This document shows, piece after piece, positions 1 to 7,506 of a stretch of DNA of 64,000 nucleotides. Position 1 is the first letter of the stretch. The number at the start of each line of letters is the position of its first letter. Position numbers and translations under genes: made by a program. This DNA is from Gallionellales bacterium GWA2_60_18 (GTDB lineage Bacteria > Pseudomonadota > Gammaproteobacteria > Burkholderiales > Gallionellaceae), in assembly GCA_001801105.1 (NCBI GenBank), contig MGWS01000033.1, positions 1-64,000 of the forward strand. The letters run 5' to 3'. Under the pieces are notes generated by a model, which saw only the letters and a program-made list of their open reading frames with translations, was not told the DNA's origin and made no database searches.

Positions 1-249
1 ACCGGGCTGGTACCTTGAGCCACACCCCCGTCAGCGCGTATCGTACTCCCCTAGACCGGAACCTACATCTCGCAAATTCGGAGAGTAGGTACCTTTGGTA
101 TGAAACCGGCACATGGGCAGCAAGAAGAATAGGGGATACGGGGTTTAGTTTTTTCTTTTCTGAATGCTGTTTTTGACTTTTCTCTGAAAGAAGGAGGGTT
201 TTTGATGGCTTCTAATAATTTAGCTTTCTTTTAAGTGCAGCCTTACTGC
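1..249. other. Intergenic stretch, no gene recognised
   Basis: I see no convincing coding frame in this stretch at the window edge. It lies downstream of the minus-strand restriction gene. The second half is AT-rich with T-runs near 149-215, which could end transcription of the island, but no clean stem-loop is visible. Confidence 0.4.
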
Positions 250-972
250 TTACACAAAAGCTTTCTTGAAATACATTTTCATGCGCGCTAATTCAGATGG
301 TGCAAATGTATGTCCTGACAAATTGCTTATTACTGTTGGAAGTACGTCATACAACTGCTCTAACGCATCGGGAACGCCCGTAACCAATGCATAAAAGCTT
401 TGACCATCAATTTTCAGAATTAGGTTATTAGCTGGCTTGGTAGTCTTGGTTTGTTTGTCTGACGGGGTAAAAGCAACGTTATATTTTTGCGACTTGCTTT
501 TTTTTGGCCTAGGAATGGTTTCAACATAATAAGCTGTGTAGCCTTTATATTTTGAAACAATTGGCATTACTAATTTTTCTAAATGATCGTAAACATCACA
601 TAGCTTCGCGCCCGTTACCGTATTGTATTTGTTCTTGACTTCGGCAATTATTTTGCGACCAGCACATTCCAAATCTGCACTATGGCCAATACCCAAGTTT
701 TCCCATCCATTAATATGCCCCAATATGTTTTGATGAAATGTGCCAAATGCATTACTTAATGTTTTTTGAGACTGCCGCGTTTTTTCGCTGACCTCCCAAG
801 TCGCCACATCTTCGATGTTAAATCCAGCCATTTCAAACATTACGGAAAATGGATCAATCACATTTTTTCCGAACTTTGTATTGGCTTTTTTAAGAGCAAC
901 AGCAGCTGTCGAAAGTATAAGAGATACTTCCTTTTCTAAATCTTCATCGCTTATGAAAGATAGGTATGGCAT
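250..972 (-). CDS. Eco47II-family type II restriction endonuclease
   Basis: This 240-residue protein resembles the Eco47II family of type II restriction enzymes, which cut GGNCC sites; the N-terminus (MPYLSFISDEDL) is typical of that family. A plausible PD-(D/E)xK site is D100, then E111-V-K113 within IAEVKNK. It lies 78 bp downstream of a C5-cytosine methyltransferase on the same strand, the expected modification partner. Base composition is much richer in AT than the surrounding chromosome, which suggests horizontal transfer. The specificity is inferred from family resemblance only. The start follows the first in-frame ATG. Confidence 0.75.
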   Translation of the reverse strand: MPYLSFISDEDLEKEVSLILSTAAVALKKANTKFGKNVIDPFSVMFEMAGFNIEDVATWEVSEKTRQSQKTLSNAFGTFHQNILGHINGWENLGIGHSADLECAGRKIIAEVKNKYNTVTGAKLCDVYDHLEKLVMPIVSKYKGYTAYYVETIPRPKKSKSQKYNVAFTPSDKQTKTTKPANNLILKIDGQSFYALVTGVPDALEQLYDVLPTVISNLSGHTFAPSELARMKMYFKKAFV

Positions 973-1050
973 AAGTAATTGCCTGCAAAAAAATCAATAT
1001 CGCAGTTTACACCACCCTAAACCAAGGGTTAATTTTTTAATTTGACAGGG

Positions 1051-2313
1051 CTAGTTAATCAAATCCCCATCAATCAACACTCTCCCTTCAGACGCATCCA
1101 CAGTTTCCATGGTTTTGTCGGCTTTCTTGCCTTCAAGCATTGCCACTAAACAGCGCCCAACGTGATAGCCTAAATTCACTGGCACTGCATTGCCAATCTG
1201 TTTGTATTGGGCATTTATTGAACCTTGAAACTGCCAATCATCTGGAAATGTTTGCACTCTCGCGTACTCGCGTACATTGAGCGGCCTTGTTTCTTCTGGA
1301 TGACAGCGTTCCGTCTGTTTTTGTGCTGGTGAGCAAGTTAATGTTAGCGATGGTTCATCCCATGACAGTCTTCGCGCCATACCAGTTTTCCCCCCGCTGA
1401 GATAAAAGCTTCCACCCATATAGGCTTTCTGCATTTTAATCGGCAGATCACGCCAATAGCCTCCAGCGGGCACCAACTCCATGACTTCACGTTTACGTTT
1501 TGGATATTCCTGACCTGGTGAAGAAGGAACGTCTGCAAGCGCTTCCCGCATTGAGATTGTGTAATCCTTCTCCTTCGGAAACATAATTGGCAAATCCAAA
1601 TCTTTGCGTACAGCAATTATTACTAAACGTTCGCGTTTTTGTGGAACATCAAGATACTGCGCACGAAGTACACGGTATGCCACACGGTAGCCGAGATCAT
1701 CCAATATAGACAGCATTGCACGCAAAGTTTTCCCGTTGTCGTGGGTTAGTAAACCCCGTACATTCTCTCCTACAGCAATTTTTGGCTGCACTTCTTTGAT
1801 GCATCGTGCTAACTCAAAAAACAGGGTTCCACGTGCATCCTCGAATCCCATTTGATTACCAGCAAAGCTAAATGCTTGGCATGGAAATCCACCAGTAACA
1901 ATGTCGGCAGCCATACCTGTATAGGAAACTTCCCTAGCGTCAGCGCAGCTAACATTCCACCTGGGACGATTATTTTTTAGTGTTGATGCCGCATACTTAT
2001 CAATTTCCACAAGCAGTTTATGTTTAATCCCTGCATTCTCCATGCCAAGCGCCAGCCCACCGGCTCCAGCAAACAATTCTATACTCGTAAATTTTGTTTT
2101 TTTCTTTGCCTGTAGCACAACGTAACGGTTTTGTTGGGTATCACCACCAACATATTTATTATGTGCCCGACGCAATTCCTCAATATTAAACACTCGATAA
2201 TTTTTCTCATCTCGTCTTGCTTTAATGAGTCCCTTTTTTTCCCACCGCCGAATAGTATCAACTGATACATTCAACGTTTTTGAAGCGTCTGATACAGTCA
2301 TCAAATGAGACAT
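1051..2313 (-). CDS. C5 cytosine DNA methyltransferase with N-terminal MerR-type HTH
   Basis: This 420-residue Dcm-type methyltransferase transfers methyl groups to cytosine C5. Motif I (FAGAGGLALG, 81-90), motif IV with catalytic Cys145 (GGFPCQAFSF), motif VI (E183-N-V), motif VIII (QKRERLVII) and motif X (QIGNAVPVNLG) are all present and in order, so it should be active. Residues 5-52 form a MerR-like winged helix (VSVDTIRRWEKKGLI) in front of the catalytic domain. Such an extension could let the enzyme bind its own promoter and control the restriction gene downstream; that is inference. The target is probably GGNCC, judging by the partner endonuclease. Confidence 0.88.
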   Translation of the reverse strand: MSHLMTVSDASKTLNVSVDTIRRWEKKGLIKARRDEKNYRVFNIEELRRAHNKYVGGDTQQNRYVVLQAKKKTKFTSIELFAGAGGLALGMENAGIKHKLLVEIDKYAASTLKNNRPRWNVSCADAREVSYTGMAADIVTGGFPCQAFSFAGNQMGFEDARGTLFFELARCIKEVQPKIAVGENVRGLLTHDNGKTLRAMLSILDDLGYRVAYRVLRAQYLDVPQKRERLVIIAVRKDLDLPIMFPKEKDYTISMREALADVPSSPGQEYPKRKREVMELVPAGGYWRDLPIKMQKAYMGGSFYLSGGKTGMARRLSWDEPSLTLTCSPAQKQTERCHPEETRPLNVREYARVQTFPDDWQFQGSINAQYKQIGNAVPVNLGYHVGRCLVAMLEGKKADKTMETVDASEGRVLIDGDLIN

Positions 2314-2338
2314 AGCAACTCCATTTAAAATGTTTTAC

Positions 2339-2536
2339 CTACGAAATTATTCGTCTGGGTACTTCACATAATTTCAGGTCTTTTATTAGGTAAATGGACG
2401 TTGGTTGCAATTTCATATCTACTAGATGCCTTACTAAAACTCGTCCACCATCGGGATCTTCTTCTAAGATCATTATGGCATTCTCATCACCTGGGTCTAT
2501 GGGTTCTTTAAATCTAACTACATCACCTTTTTGCAT
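2339..2536 (-). CDS. Small hypothetical protein of the R-M island
   Basis: The product is 65 residues long, read from an ATG at 2536 preceded by a GGGGAAG ribosome-binding site; a TTG four codons upstream would overlap that site. It is acidic and begins MQKGDVVRFKEPIDPGDEN, which looks like a small SH3-like beta barrel, but I do not recognise a family. It lies 25 bp upstream of the methyltransferase on the same strand and shares its AT-rich composition, so it is probably the first gene of the restriction-modification operon. A controller role is possible, but no HTH is visible. Confidence 0.6.
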   Translation of the reverse strand: MQKGDVVRFKEPIDPGDENAIMILEEDPDGGRVLVRHLVDMKLQPTSIYLIKDLKLCEVPRRIIS

Positions 2537-2936
2537 AATCTTCCCCAATATAAAAAATCGGCAACAACCATAACCATTGCATAGGCAATGGTTATTGTAA
2601 TCATTTATAGGGAAAATTGTTAGTTAATTTATTTGCTTGGCAAATGGGATTGGTGCAACGGGTCGTATCTTCGGCCTGAGCTGCTGGTGGCGAACGCCGT
2701 CGATTAAGTCAGCTTCCGACCCACTGCTGACGGTTATGTGTCGAAAAGCGGACTTAATCGACGGTGTGCGTTATCGGCGGCTACGGCCGACAACCGGGCC
2801 ATCATGGCGATTCTCCTGACGGGCAGCAGCGGGTCGATACCTGCCTTCCCATAAATACCCCGGCCATCACCCCGGATCAACCCACTCCTTGTCTTAACGT
2901 TTCCTGCAGCGCGTGAGCGCGGTAGAGGCAGCGGCC
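2537..2936. other. Non-coding junction between R-M island and core genome
   Basis: No gene is supported here. The first ~90 bp are AT-rich and probably hold the promoter of the R-M operon. The remainder is GC-rich and contains an inverted repeat (2699-2711 with 2750-2762). The right end meets the truncated cobalamin adenosyltransferase start, so a recombination breakpoint must lie near 2937-2957. Confidence 0.5.
2699..2762. repeat. 13-bp inverted repeat
   Basis: CGTCGATTAAGTC at 2699-2711 is perfectly complementary to GACTTAATCGACG at 2750-2762, with a 38-bp loop. It sits in the non-coding junction beside the R-M island. It may be a terminator, an excision scar or a mobile-element end; no T-run follows it. 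Confidence 0.6.
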
Positions 2937-3017
2937 CTATACGAACAGCAGGGCGACGTCGGCCAGCCCGGTCGTGCCGTCGTCGCCGGTTTTCGTCACG
3001 ATCTTGCTCAAGCGCAT
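2937..3017 (-). pseudogene. Truncated PduO-type ATP:cob(I)alamin adenosyltransferase (N-terminus only)
   Basis: An ATG at 3017, one base after the DUF1841 stop codon, opens a frame beginning MRLSKIVTKTGDDGTTGLAD, the hallmark start of PduO/CobO-type cob(I)yrinic acid a,c-diamide adenosyltransferases. The similarity then stops abruptly and the frame ends in TAG after 26 codons, whereas the intact enzyme is roughly 180-190 residues. No continuation is visible further left. The gene was evidently operonic with nth and DUF1841 and was cut by the event that brought in the restriction-modification island. Confidence 0.75.
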
Positions 3018-3018
3018 G

Positions 3019-3444
3019 TCATTGCCTTTCGAGACAGCCAAGATAGACCGCCGCATCCGGCTGCGCTCCGTTGCGCTGCGCCTGCCAGATCATCTCGGTC
3101 AGGCATTCCATCATCGCGTGCTGCGCTTCGTGTTCGGATTCGAACTTGCGCGTCAGCCGGACAAAATGCGCGCGGATGCCGGGCGGCTGGTCGATGGATA
3201 TCTGTTCCTCGATGGTGAGGTGCATCATCAGGTGCAGGAACGGGTTGATCGCGCCGTGTTCTGGCAGGTAGTCCTTGTCCTGCGAGGCATCCGGGTCTTC
3301 GAACACGGCATGGTGTTCGGGGTGTTTGGCGATGAGCTGCGCGGCCAGGTCTTCCAGCGGCATGAGCAGTTCGTTGGCGCGGCGCTTGCGCCAGGATTCG
3401 ATCAGGAACTTGCGCGCTTCATCACGCGACGGATTGAACAACAT
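3019..3444 (-). CDS. DUF1841 family protein
   Basis: This 141-residue protein begins MLFNPSRDEARKFLIESWRK and matches the DUF1841 family, small proteins of unknown function common in Beta- and Gammaproteobacteria. Conserved family segments include the LEDLAAQLIAKHPEHH region and a histidine-rich centre (PFLHLMMHLTIEEQ). There is no signal peptide or membrane segment. A GGAGG ribosome-binding site precedes the ATG. It follows nth on the same strand with a structured repeat in between, and was followed directly by the adenosyltransferase gene that is now truncated. Confidence 0.85.
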   Translation of the reverse strand: MLFNPSRDEARKFLIESWRKRRANELLMPLEDLAAQLIAKHPEHHAVFEDPDASQDKDYLPEHGAINPFLHLMMHLTIEEQISIDQPPGIRAHFVRLTRKFESEHEAQHAMMECLTEMIWQAQRNGAQPDAAVYLGCLERQ

Positions 3445-3448
3445 CAGA

Positions 3449-3586
3449 AAACCTCCGGAAATCTACTGCGCAATCCGATAGCGGCGTTGCGCGGTGCTCG
3501 CTCCTCGCCTACCCATAAGGTATGTCTCGTTCGCTGCGCTCCGTGCGCCTTGCTCTCGGATTGCTCGCTACGATTTCTGGAGGTTT
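3449..3586. repeat. Long palindromic repeat, family F copy 1 (possible structured RNA)
   Basis: This element lies between nth and DUF1841. Outer arms AAACCTCCGGAAAT (3449-3462) and ATTTCTGGAGGTTT (3573-3586) pair with one mismatch. Inside them CAATCCGA pairs with TCGGATTG. Core segments TTGCGCGGTGCTCG and TGCGCTCCGTGCGCCTTGC recur in a second copy at 52765-52908, where the arms differ in sequence but still pair. The right arm ends at the nth stop codon, and the left arm carries the complement of the DUF1841 ribosome-binding site. Confidence 0.75.
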
Positions 3587-4219
3587 TCATGGTTCCTTAA
3601 ATTTGTATTCGCACAGGTCGTTGATGATACACACGCCGCACTTCGGTTTGCGCGCCTGGCAGACGTAGCGCCCGTGCAGGATCAGCCAGTGGTGCGCGTC
3701 GTGTTTGAATTCGTCCGGCACGACTTTCAGCAGTTTGTGCTCCACTTCCAGCACGGTCTTGCCGGGGGCGAGGCCGGTGCGGTTGGCGACGCGGAAGATG
3801 TGCGTGTCCACCGCGATGGTCGGCTGCCCGAAGGCGGTATTGAGCACCACGTTGGCGGTCTTGCGGCCCACGCCGGGCAGGGCTTCCAGCGCTTCGCGCG
3901 TCTGCGGCACCGCGCCGCCATGCTGCTCCAGCAGCAGGCGGCTCATCTGGATGATGTGTTTGCTCTTGGTCTGGTACAGCCCGATGCGCTGGACATATTC
4001 GCGCAGCCCTCCCTCGCCGAGGGCAAGGATCTTTTCGGGTGTATTTGCGACCGGGAACAGTTCGCGTGTGGCGAGGTTGACGCTCTTGTCGGTAGCCTGT
4101 GCCGACAGGATCACGGCCACCAGCAGCTCGAACGGCGTGCGATATTTCAACTCTGTCGCTGGGTGCGGGTTCGCCGCTTGCAGGCGCAGAAAGATATCTC
4201 TGCGTTTGTTGTGGTTCAC
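3587..4219 (-). CDS. nth: Endonuclease III
   Basis: This 210-residue base-excision repair glycosylase/AP lyase removes oxidised pyrimidines. The helix-hairpin-helix (LPGVGRKTANVV) carries the catalytic Lys120, the catalytic Asp is D138 (VDTHIFRV), and the [4Fe-4S] cysteines are C187, C194, C197 and C203, the same numbering as in E. coli. The start overlaps the end of hepT by 4 bp. In many proteobacteria nth directly follows rnfE; here an MntA-HepT pair has been inserted between them, so nth is now translationally coupled to the toxin gene. Confidence 0.97.
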   Translation of the reverse strand: MNHNKRRDIFLRLQAANPHPATELKYRTPFELLVAVILSAQATDKSVNLATRELFPVANTPEKILALGEGGLREYVQRIGLYQTKSKHIIQMSRLLLEQHGGAVPQTREALEALPGVGRKTANVVLNTAFGQPTIAVDTHIFRVANRTGLAPGKTVLEVEHKLLKVVPDEFKHDAHHWLILHGRYVCQARKPKCGVCIINDLCEYKFKEP

Positions 4220-4692
4220 GAAGCCGAGTCATCCAATCCGAATTTCGCGGCGCAATAGTTGCGTGCGCCGGTCTCCCATTCCAGCAATGCGGGGATACAG
4301 GTCACCATTTTCTTGAGGATCACGGTCAACGCGTCGGGGTCGTCTTCATACTCATGGTTGATCTGGTTGCGTATCTCGCGGATCTCTTTCCATACGGATT
4401 CGCTGGCTATGATCCCGGACTTTTCGGCGAAAGCCAACACATCGGAAAAACCGCTGTATTCGACCTCCTCCTCACGGGCAATGGAGGCCAGCAGTTTACC
4501 GAGATGCTCCTGGAATTCTGAAACACGCATACGGAAGGCAGCGAGGTTATTGGAATCGTCAAGCGAATATACGGCTGGAGATTTCTGCAACATCCCGCAT
4601 TGTTCGATCTTCCCGGTGGAGTGAAGCAGATAAGCACGCAATCTCTCCAGTTGCGACAGGCGCGATGCAATCAATTGCAAATGGGGTTTCAT
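4216..4692 (-). CDS. hepT: HepT-like toxin (HEPN domain)
   Basis: This 158-residue all-helical HEPN protein contains the RX4HXY signature RNQINHEY (R108, H113, Y115), diagnostic of HepT toxins. HepT proteins act as RNases and are neutralised when the partner MntA attaches AMP groups to the tyrosine of this motif. It overlaps mntA by 4 bp upstream and nth by 4 bp downstream (ATGA junctions), so the three genes are read as one message. Identification rests on the motif and the pairing; toxicity is not shown. Confidence 0.85.
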   Translation of the reverse strand: MKPHLQLIASRLSQLERLRAYLLHSTGKIEQCGMLQKSPAVYSLDDSNNLAAFRMRVSEFQEHLGKLLASIAREEEVEYSGFSDVLAFAEKSGIIASESVWKEIREIRNQINHEYEDDPDALTVILKKMVTCIPALLEWETGARNYCAAKFGLDDSAS

Positions 4693-4982
4693 GCCAAACG
4701 TATGCCTTCTTCACGGGCGATCTGATAGATCGGGCTGGATTTGCGGTGATTGTTCACCACCAGATCAACCGAGCGGCCAAACAAATCGCTCAACGCAATT
4801 TTTGCGCGCACAGTCTCATCCAGCAAGACCCCGTGCAACGACGTTTCAGCGTACAAGTCCACATCTCCACCGCGCTTGGTGTCATTTACGCGCGAGCCAA
4901 ACAACCACACCGCAGCCTCCGCACCCAGAGATTCGCGGATGATGCTAACGGCCTGCTCGGCTTGTGCATTGGTAATGCGCAT
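4689..4982 (-). CDS. mntA: MntA-type minimal nucleotidyltransferase antitoxin
   Basis: This 97-residue nucleotidyltransferase has the catalytic pattern G29-S30 followed by D40-V-D42 (LFGSRVNDTKRGGDVDLY). MntA antitoxins AMPylate the HepT toxin to switch it off. It overlaps hepT by 4 bp in the antitoxin-first order typical of the system. The 149 bp upstream, to rnfE, probably hold its own promoter. There is no strong Shine-Dalgarno; TTGGAA precedes the ATG. Confidence 0.86.
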   Translation of the reverse strand: MRITNAQAEQAVSIIRESLGAEAAVWLFGSRVNDTKRGGDVDLYAETSLHGVLLDETVRAKIALSDLFGRSVDLVVNNHRKSSPIYQIAREEGIRLA

Positions 4983-5131
4983 ATTCCAACTCTTGGAAGA
5001 TTGCGGGTATTTTACATGACTATATCCGTAACTGTAGGGGGTTCACTGCTCGCGCCTTGCCTCGCGGACGCGGGGATTACTTGGCTCAGAGCGAACGGTG
5101 CCATGAATCACGAATACCTCAATAGCTGCGT

Positions 5132-5821
5132 TCATGCCAACTGGGACGCAGCGGGCTGCATCGCCGCCACGCGCGCCTTCTGTTCGGCGCGCAGGTTCAG
5201 CCAGTTCTTCAGCGCGATGAGCAGCCCCAGCGCGATGAACGCGCCGGGCGGCAGAACCGCGAGCAGGAAGCCGTGGTAGTCCGGCACCACAGTGATCACC
5301 AGCGATTTCGCCGCTTCGCCGAACACCATGTCGATGCCGGACAGCAGCGTGCCGTGGCCGAATATTTCGCGCACCGCGCCCAGCACGGTCAGCACCGCGG
5401 TCAGCCCCAGCCCCATCGCAATGCCGTCCAGCGCGGAAGCGAGCACGCTGTTCTTCGAAGCAAAAGCCTCGGCGCGCGCCAGAATGATGCAATTGGTGAC
5501 GATCAACGGCAGGAAGATGCCCAGCACCACATACAACGGATAAGCATAGGCATTGATCAGCAGTTGCACCACGGTGACCAGCACGGCGATCAGCAGCACA
5601 TATACCGCGATGCGCACTTCATTCGGAACCAGCTCGCGTATCGCGGCGATGATGCTGCCCGACAGCGTCATCACCAGCGTGGTCGCCAGCCCCAGACTGA
5701 GCGCGTTCACCACCGTGTTGCTGATCGCCAGTAGCGGGCACAGGCCGAGCAGTTGCACGAGACCGGCGTTCTGTTTCCACAGGCCGTTGCGGAAGATGTC
5801 CTTGAATTCTTGCGTGGTCAT
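5132..5821 (-). CDS. rnfE: Rnf electron-transport complex subunit E
   Basis: RnfE/RsxE is an integral membrane subunit of the ion-translocating ferredoxin:NAD+ oxidoreductase, or of the SoxR-reducing complex. The 229-residue sequence has six hydrophobic segments and begins with the typical [20 protein letters not shown]. The [16 protein letters not shown] and [16 protein letters not shown] segments, each with a conserved Cys, are the two halves of the subunit that bind a membrane-embedded iron-sulfur centre with RnfA. The start overlaps the rnfG stop (ATGA). The C-terminus ends with a charged tail rich in Ala and Gln. Confidence 0.95.
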   Translation of the reverse strand: MTTQEFKDIFRNGLWKQNAGLVQLLGLCPLLAISNTVVNALSLGLATTLVMTLSGSIIAAIRELVPNEVRIAVYVLLIAVLVTVVQLLINAYAYPLYVVLGIFLPLIVTNCIILARAEAFASKNSVLASALDGIAMGLGLTAVLTVLGAVREIFGHGTLLSGIDMVFGEAAKSLVITVVPDYHGFLLAVLPPGAFIALGLLIALKNWLNLRAEQKARVAAMQPAASQLA

Positions 5822-6477
5822 TTTGCGTTCTCCTTGTCAGGGGAAGGAACCGGTTTTTGCGCGAACAGCTCATCGCGATGCTGCGCGAAATACTGCAAGG
5901 CTTTGTGCACCGCCTTCACCACGGCGCGCGGGGTGATGGTGGCACCGGCCCGGTAATCGAATGCGCCGCCGTCTTTTTTGACTTTCCAGCCGCCGTCCTT
6001 GCGGCTCTCCAGCGACAGCCCGTTGAAACCGGTGATCCAGCCATCCTTGGCGATCTCGATGTAATCGCCCAGCCCCGGCGTTTCCTTGTGCGACACCACG
6101 CGCACGCCGCCGATGCGGCCATCGTGATGGATGGCGACGATCAGGTTGATCTTGCCGCCGTAGCCGTCCGGCGCGACCGCTTCCAGCACGGCGATGGATG
6201 GCTGTCCGTGCAGGCGTCCGCGATACGCGCTGGAGGTCTGCACCGTGCCGAGCAACTCGTCTGGGGCAAGTTGCGTGACATCCTTCATGATGTCGTTGTC
6301 GAATGCTCCCTGCGGCGCAATCTGCATAATCAGCTTCAGCTTCTCGTTCTCCACGCTGCGCGCGATGGTGTCGCGCGTCGCGTCATGGGTGAACGCCAGC
6401 ACTGCGGTGCCGATCAGCGCGAACACCAGCAGGTTGATCGCGGTGAGCAGTGAGGCTCTGGCCAGCGTGCGCCTCAT
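5818..6477 (-). CDS. rnfG: Rnf electron-transport complex subunit G (FMN protein)
   Basis: This 219-residue subunit has one N-terminal membrane anchor (residues 8-30) and a periplasmic FMN-binding domain. The flavin-attachment motif is AGATIT (178-182), with Thr180 the expected covalent FMN site. The start was set at the ATG at 6477, which overlaps the rnfD stop by 4 bp; the long upstream extension of the same frame lies inside rnfD and is not real. It is fifth in the rnfABCDGE order. Confidence 0.95.
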   Translation of the reverse strand: MRRTLARASLLTAINLLVFALIGTAVLAFTHDATRDTIARSVENEKLKLIMQIAPQGAFDNDIMKDVTQLAPDELLGTVQTSSAYRGRLHGQPSIAVLEAVAPDGYGGKINLIVAIHHDGRIGGVRVVSHKETPGLGDYIEIAKDGWITGFNGLSLESRKDGGWKVKKDGGAFDYRAGATITPRAVVKAVHKALQYFAQHRDELFAQKPVPSPDKENAK

Positions 6478-7505
6478 GGCTGCCCTTTCTTGCCGAACAC
6501 CGCGGGCTGGGTATAGAGCACGATCAGCGGCACGCAGATGTTCATCAGCAGCGTGGCGAACGCCACGCCGTCCGGAAAGCCGCCGAAGGTGCGGATCAGC
6601 CAGGTGATCAATCCCGCTCCGGCGGCGAAGATCAGCTTGCCCCGGTCCGTGGTGGGACCGCTCACCGGATCGGTCAGGATGAAGAACGCCCCCAGCATGG
6701 CCGCGCCGGAGAACCAGTGGAACAGCGGTGCCGCGTAATGCGCCGGGTCGAGCAGATGCGCGATCCCCGCGACGGCGAACAGGGTGCCGAGGAAGGCGAC
6801 CGGGATATGCCAGGTGATGATGCGCGCGGCCAGCAGGTAAAGCCCGCCCAGCAGGAAGCCGAACGCCACCATCTCGCCGCCCTTGCCGCCCAGATAACCA
6901 TAGATCGGCATCTCGAAGATCTGTCCCATGCTCTTGTCCAGATGCAGCTGGGTCTTCAGCGTATCCAGCGGCGTGGCCATGCTGAAGGCATCCGGCCCGA
7001 TGCCGCCGGGCAGCGTGCCGGCAAAGATATAGCCGAGCTGGTCGAGGAAGCCGAGTTCTGCCTGGCCCAGTCCGAGCGGGCTGGGCCAGTGCGTCATCTG
7101 CGCCGGGAACGAGACGATCAGCACCGCATAGCCGACCATCGCCGGGTTGAACAGGTTGTTGCCGAGGCCGCCGTACAGGTGTTTGGCGACGGCGATGCCG
7201 AACGCGGTGCCGAGCACAATCAGCCACCACGGCGTCAGCGGCGGGATGGCCAGCGCCAGCAGCCAGGCGGTGACCAGCGCGCTGTTGTCGCGCAGGAACG
7301 GCGCGACGGGCCGTTGGCGCAGCTTGAGCATGACGGCCTCGGTGGCGAGCGCGGTGACGCTGGCCAGCGCGATCGAGACCAGCACCGCCGGGCCGTAATT
7401 CCAGACGTACAGCGCGACCGCGGGGAGCAGCGCCAGCAGCACCCTGAACATGATCTGCGCGACGGTGTCCGGCTTGCTGATGAACGGTGAAGAGAATATG
7501 GCCAT
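6474..7505 (-). CDS. rnfD: Rnf electron-transport complex subunit D
   Basis: RnfD is a 343-residue polytopic membrane protein of the NqrB/RnfD family with a covalently bound FMN; the attachment motif is SMATPLDT, with Thr178. The N-terminal SSPFISKPDTVAQIMF and the GGLGNNLFNPAMVGYAVL and FILTDPVSGPTT blocks are conserved in the family. It lies one base downstream of rnfC and overlaps rnfG by 4 bp. Confidence 0.96.
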   Translation of the reverse strand: MAIFSSPFISKPDTVAQIMFRVLLALLPAVALYVWNYGPAVLVSIALASVTALATEAVMLKLRQRPVAPFLRDNSALVTAWLLALAIPPLTPWWLIVLGTAFGIAVAKHLYGGLGNNLFNPAMVGYAVLIVSFPAQMTHWPSPLGLGQAELGFLDQLGYIFAGTLPGGIGPDAFSMATPLDTLKTQLHLDKSMGQIFEMPIYGYLGGKGGEMVAFGFLLGGLYLLAARIITWHIPVAFLGTLFAVAGIAHLLDPAHYAAPLFHWFSGAAMLGAFFILTDPVSGPTTDRGKLIFAAGAGLITWLIRTFGGFPDGVAFATLLMNICVPLIVLYTQPAVFGKKGQP

Positions 7506-7506
7506 A

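Noticed and set aside
1..249. Possible transposase tail at the left edge
   Set aside because: Short frames end quickly and no transposase motif or terminal inverted repeat could be identified.
2640..2830. Possible integron attC site or small gene in the junction DNA
   Set aside because: The inverted repeat lacks the conserved attC core bases, no integrase is present, and the 60-codon plus frame has no ribosome-binding site or family resemblance.
5818..7230. A 470-codon minus frame containing rnfG plus a long N-terminal extension
   Set aside because: The extension overlaps rnfD in another frame and is low-complexity; the true RnfG start at 6477 overlaps the rnfD stop in the usual way.
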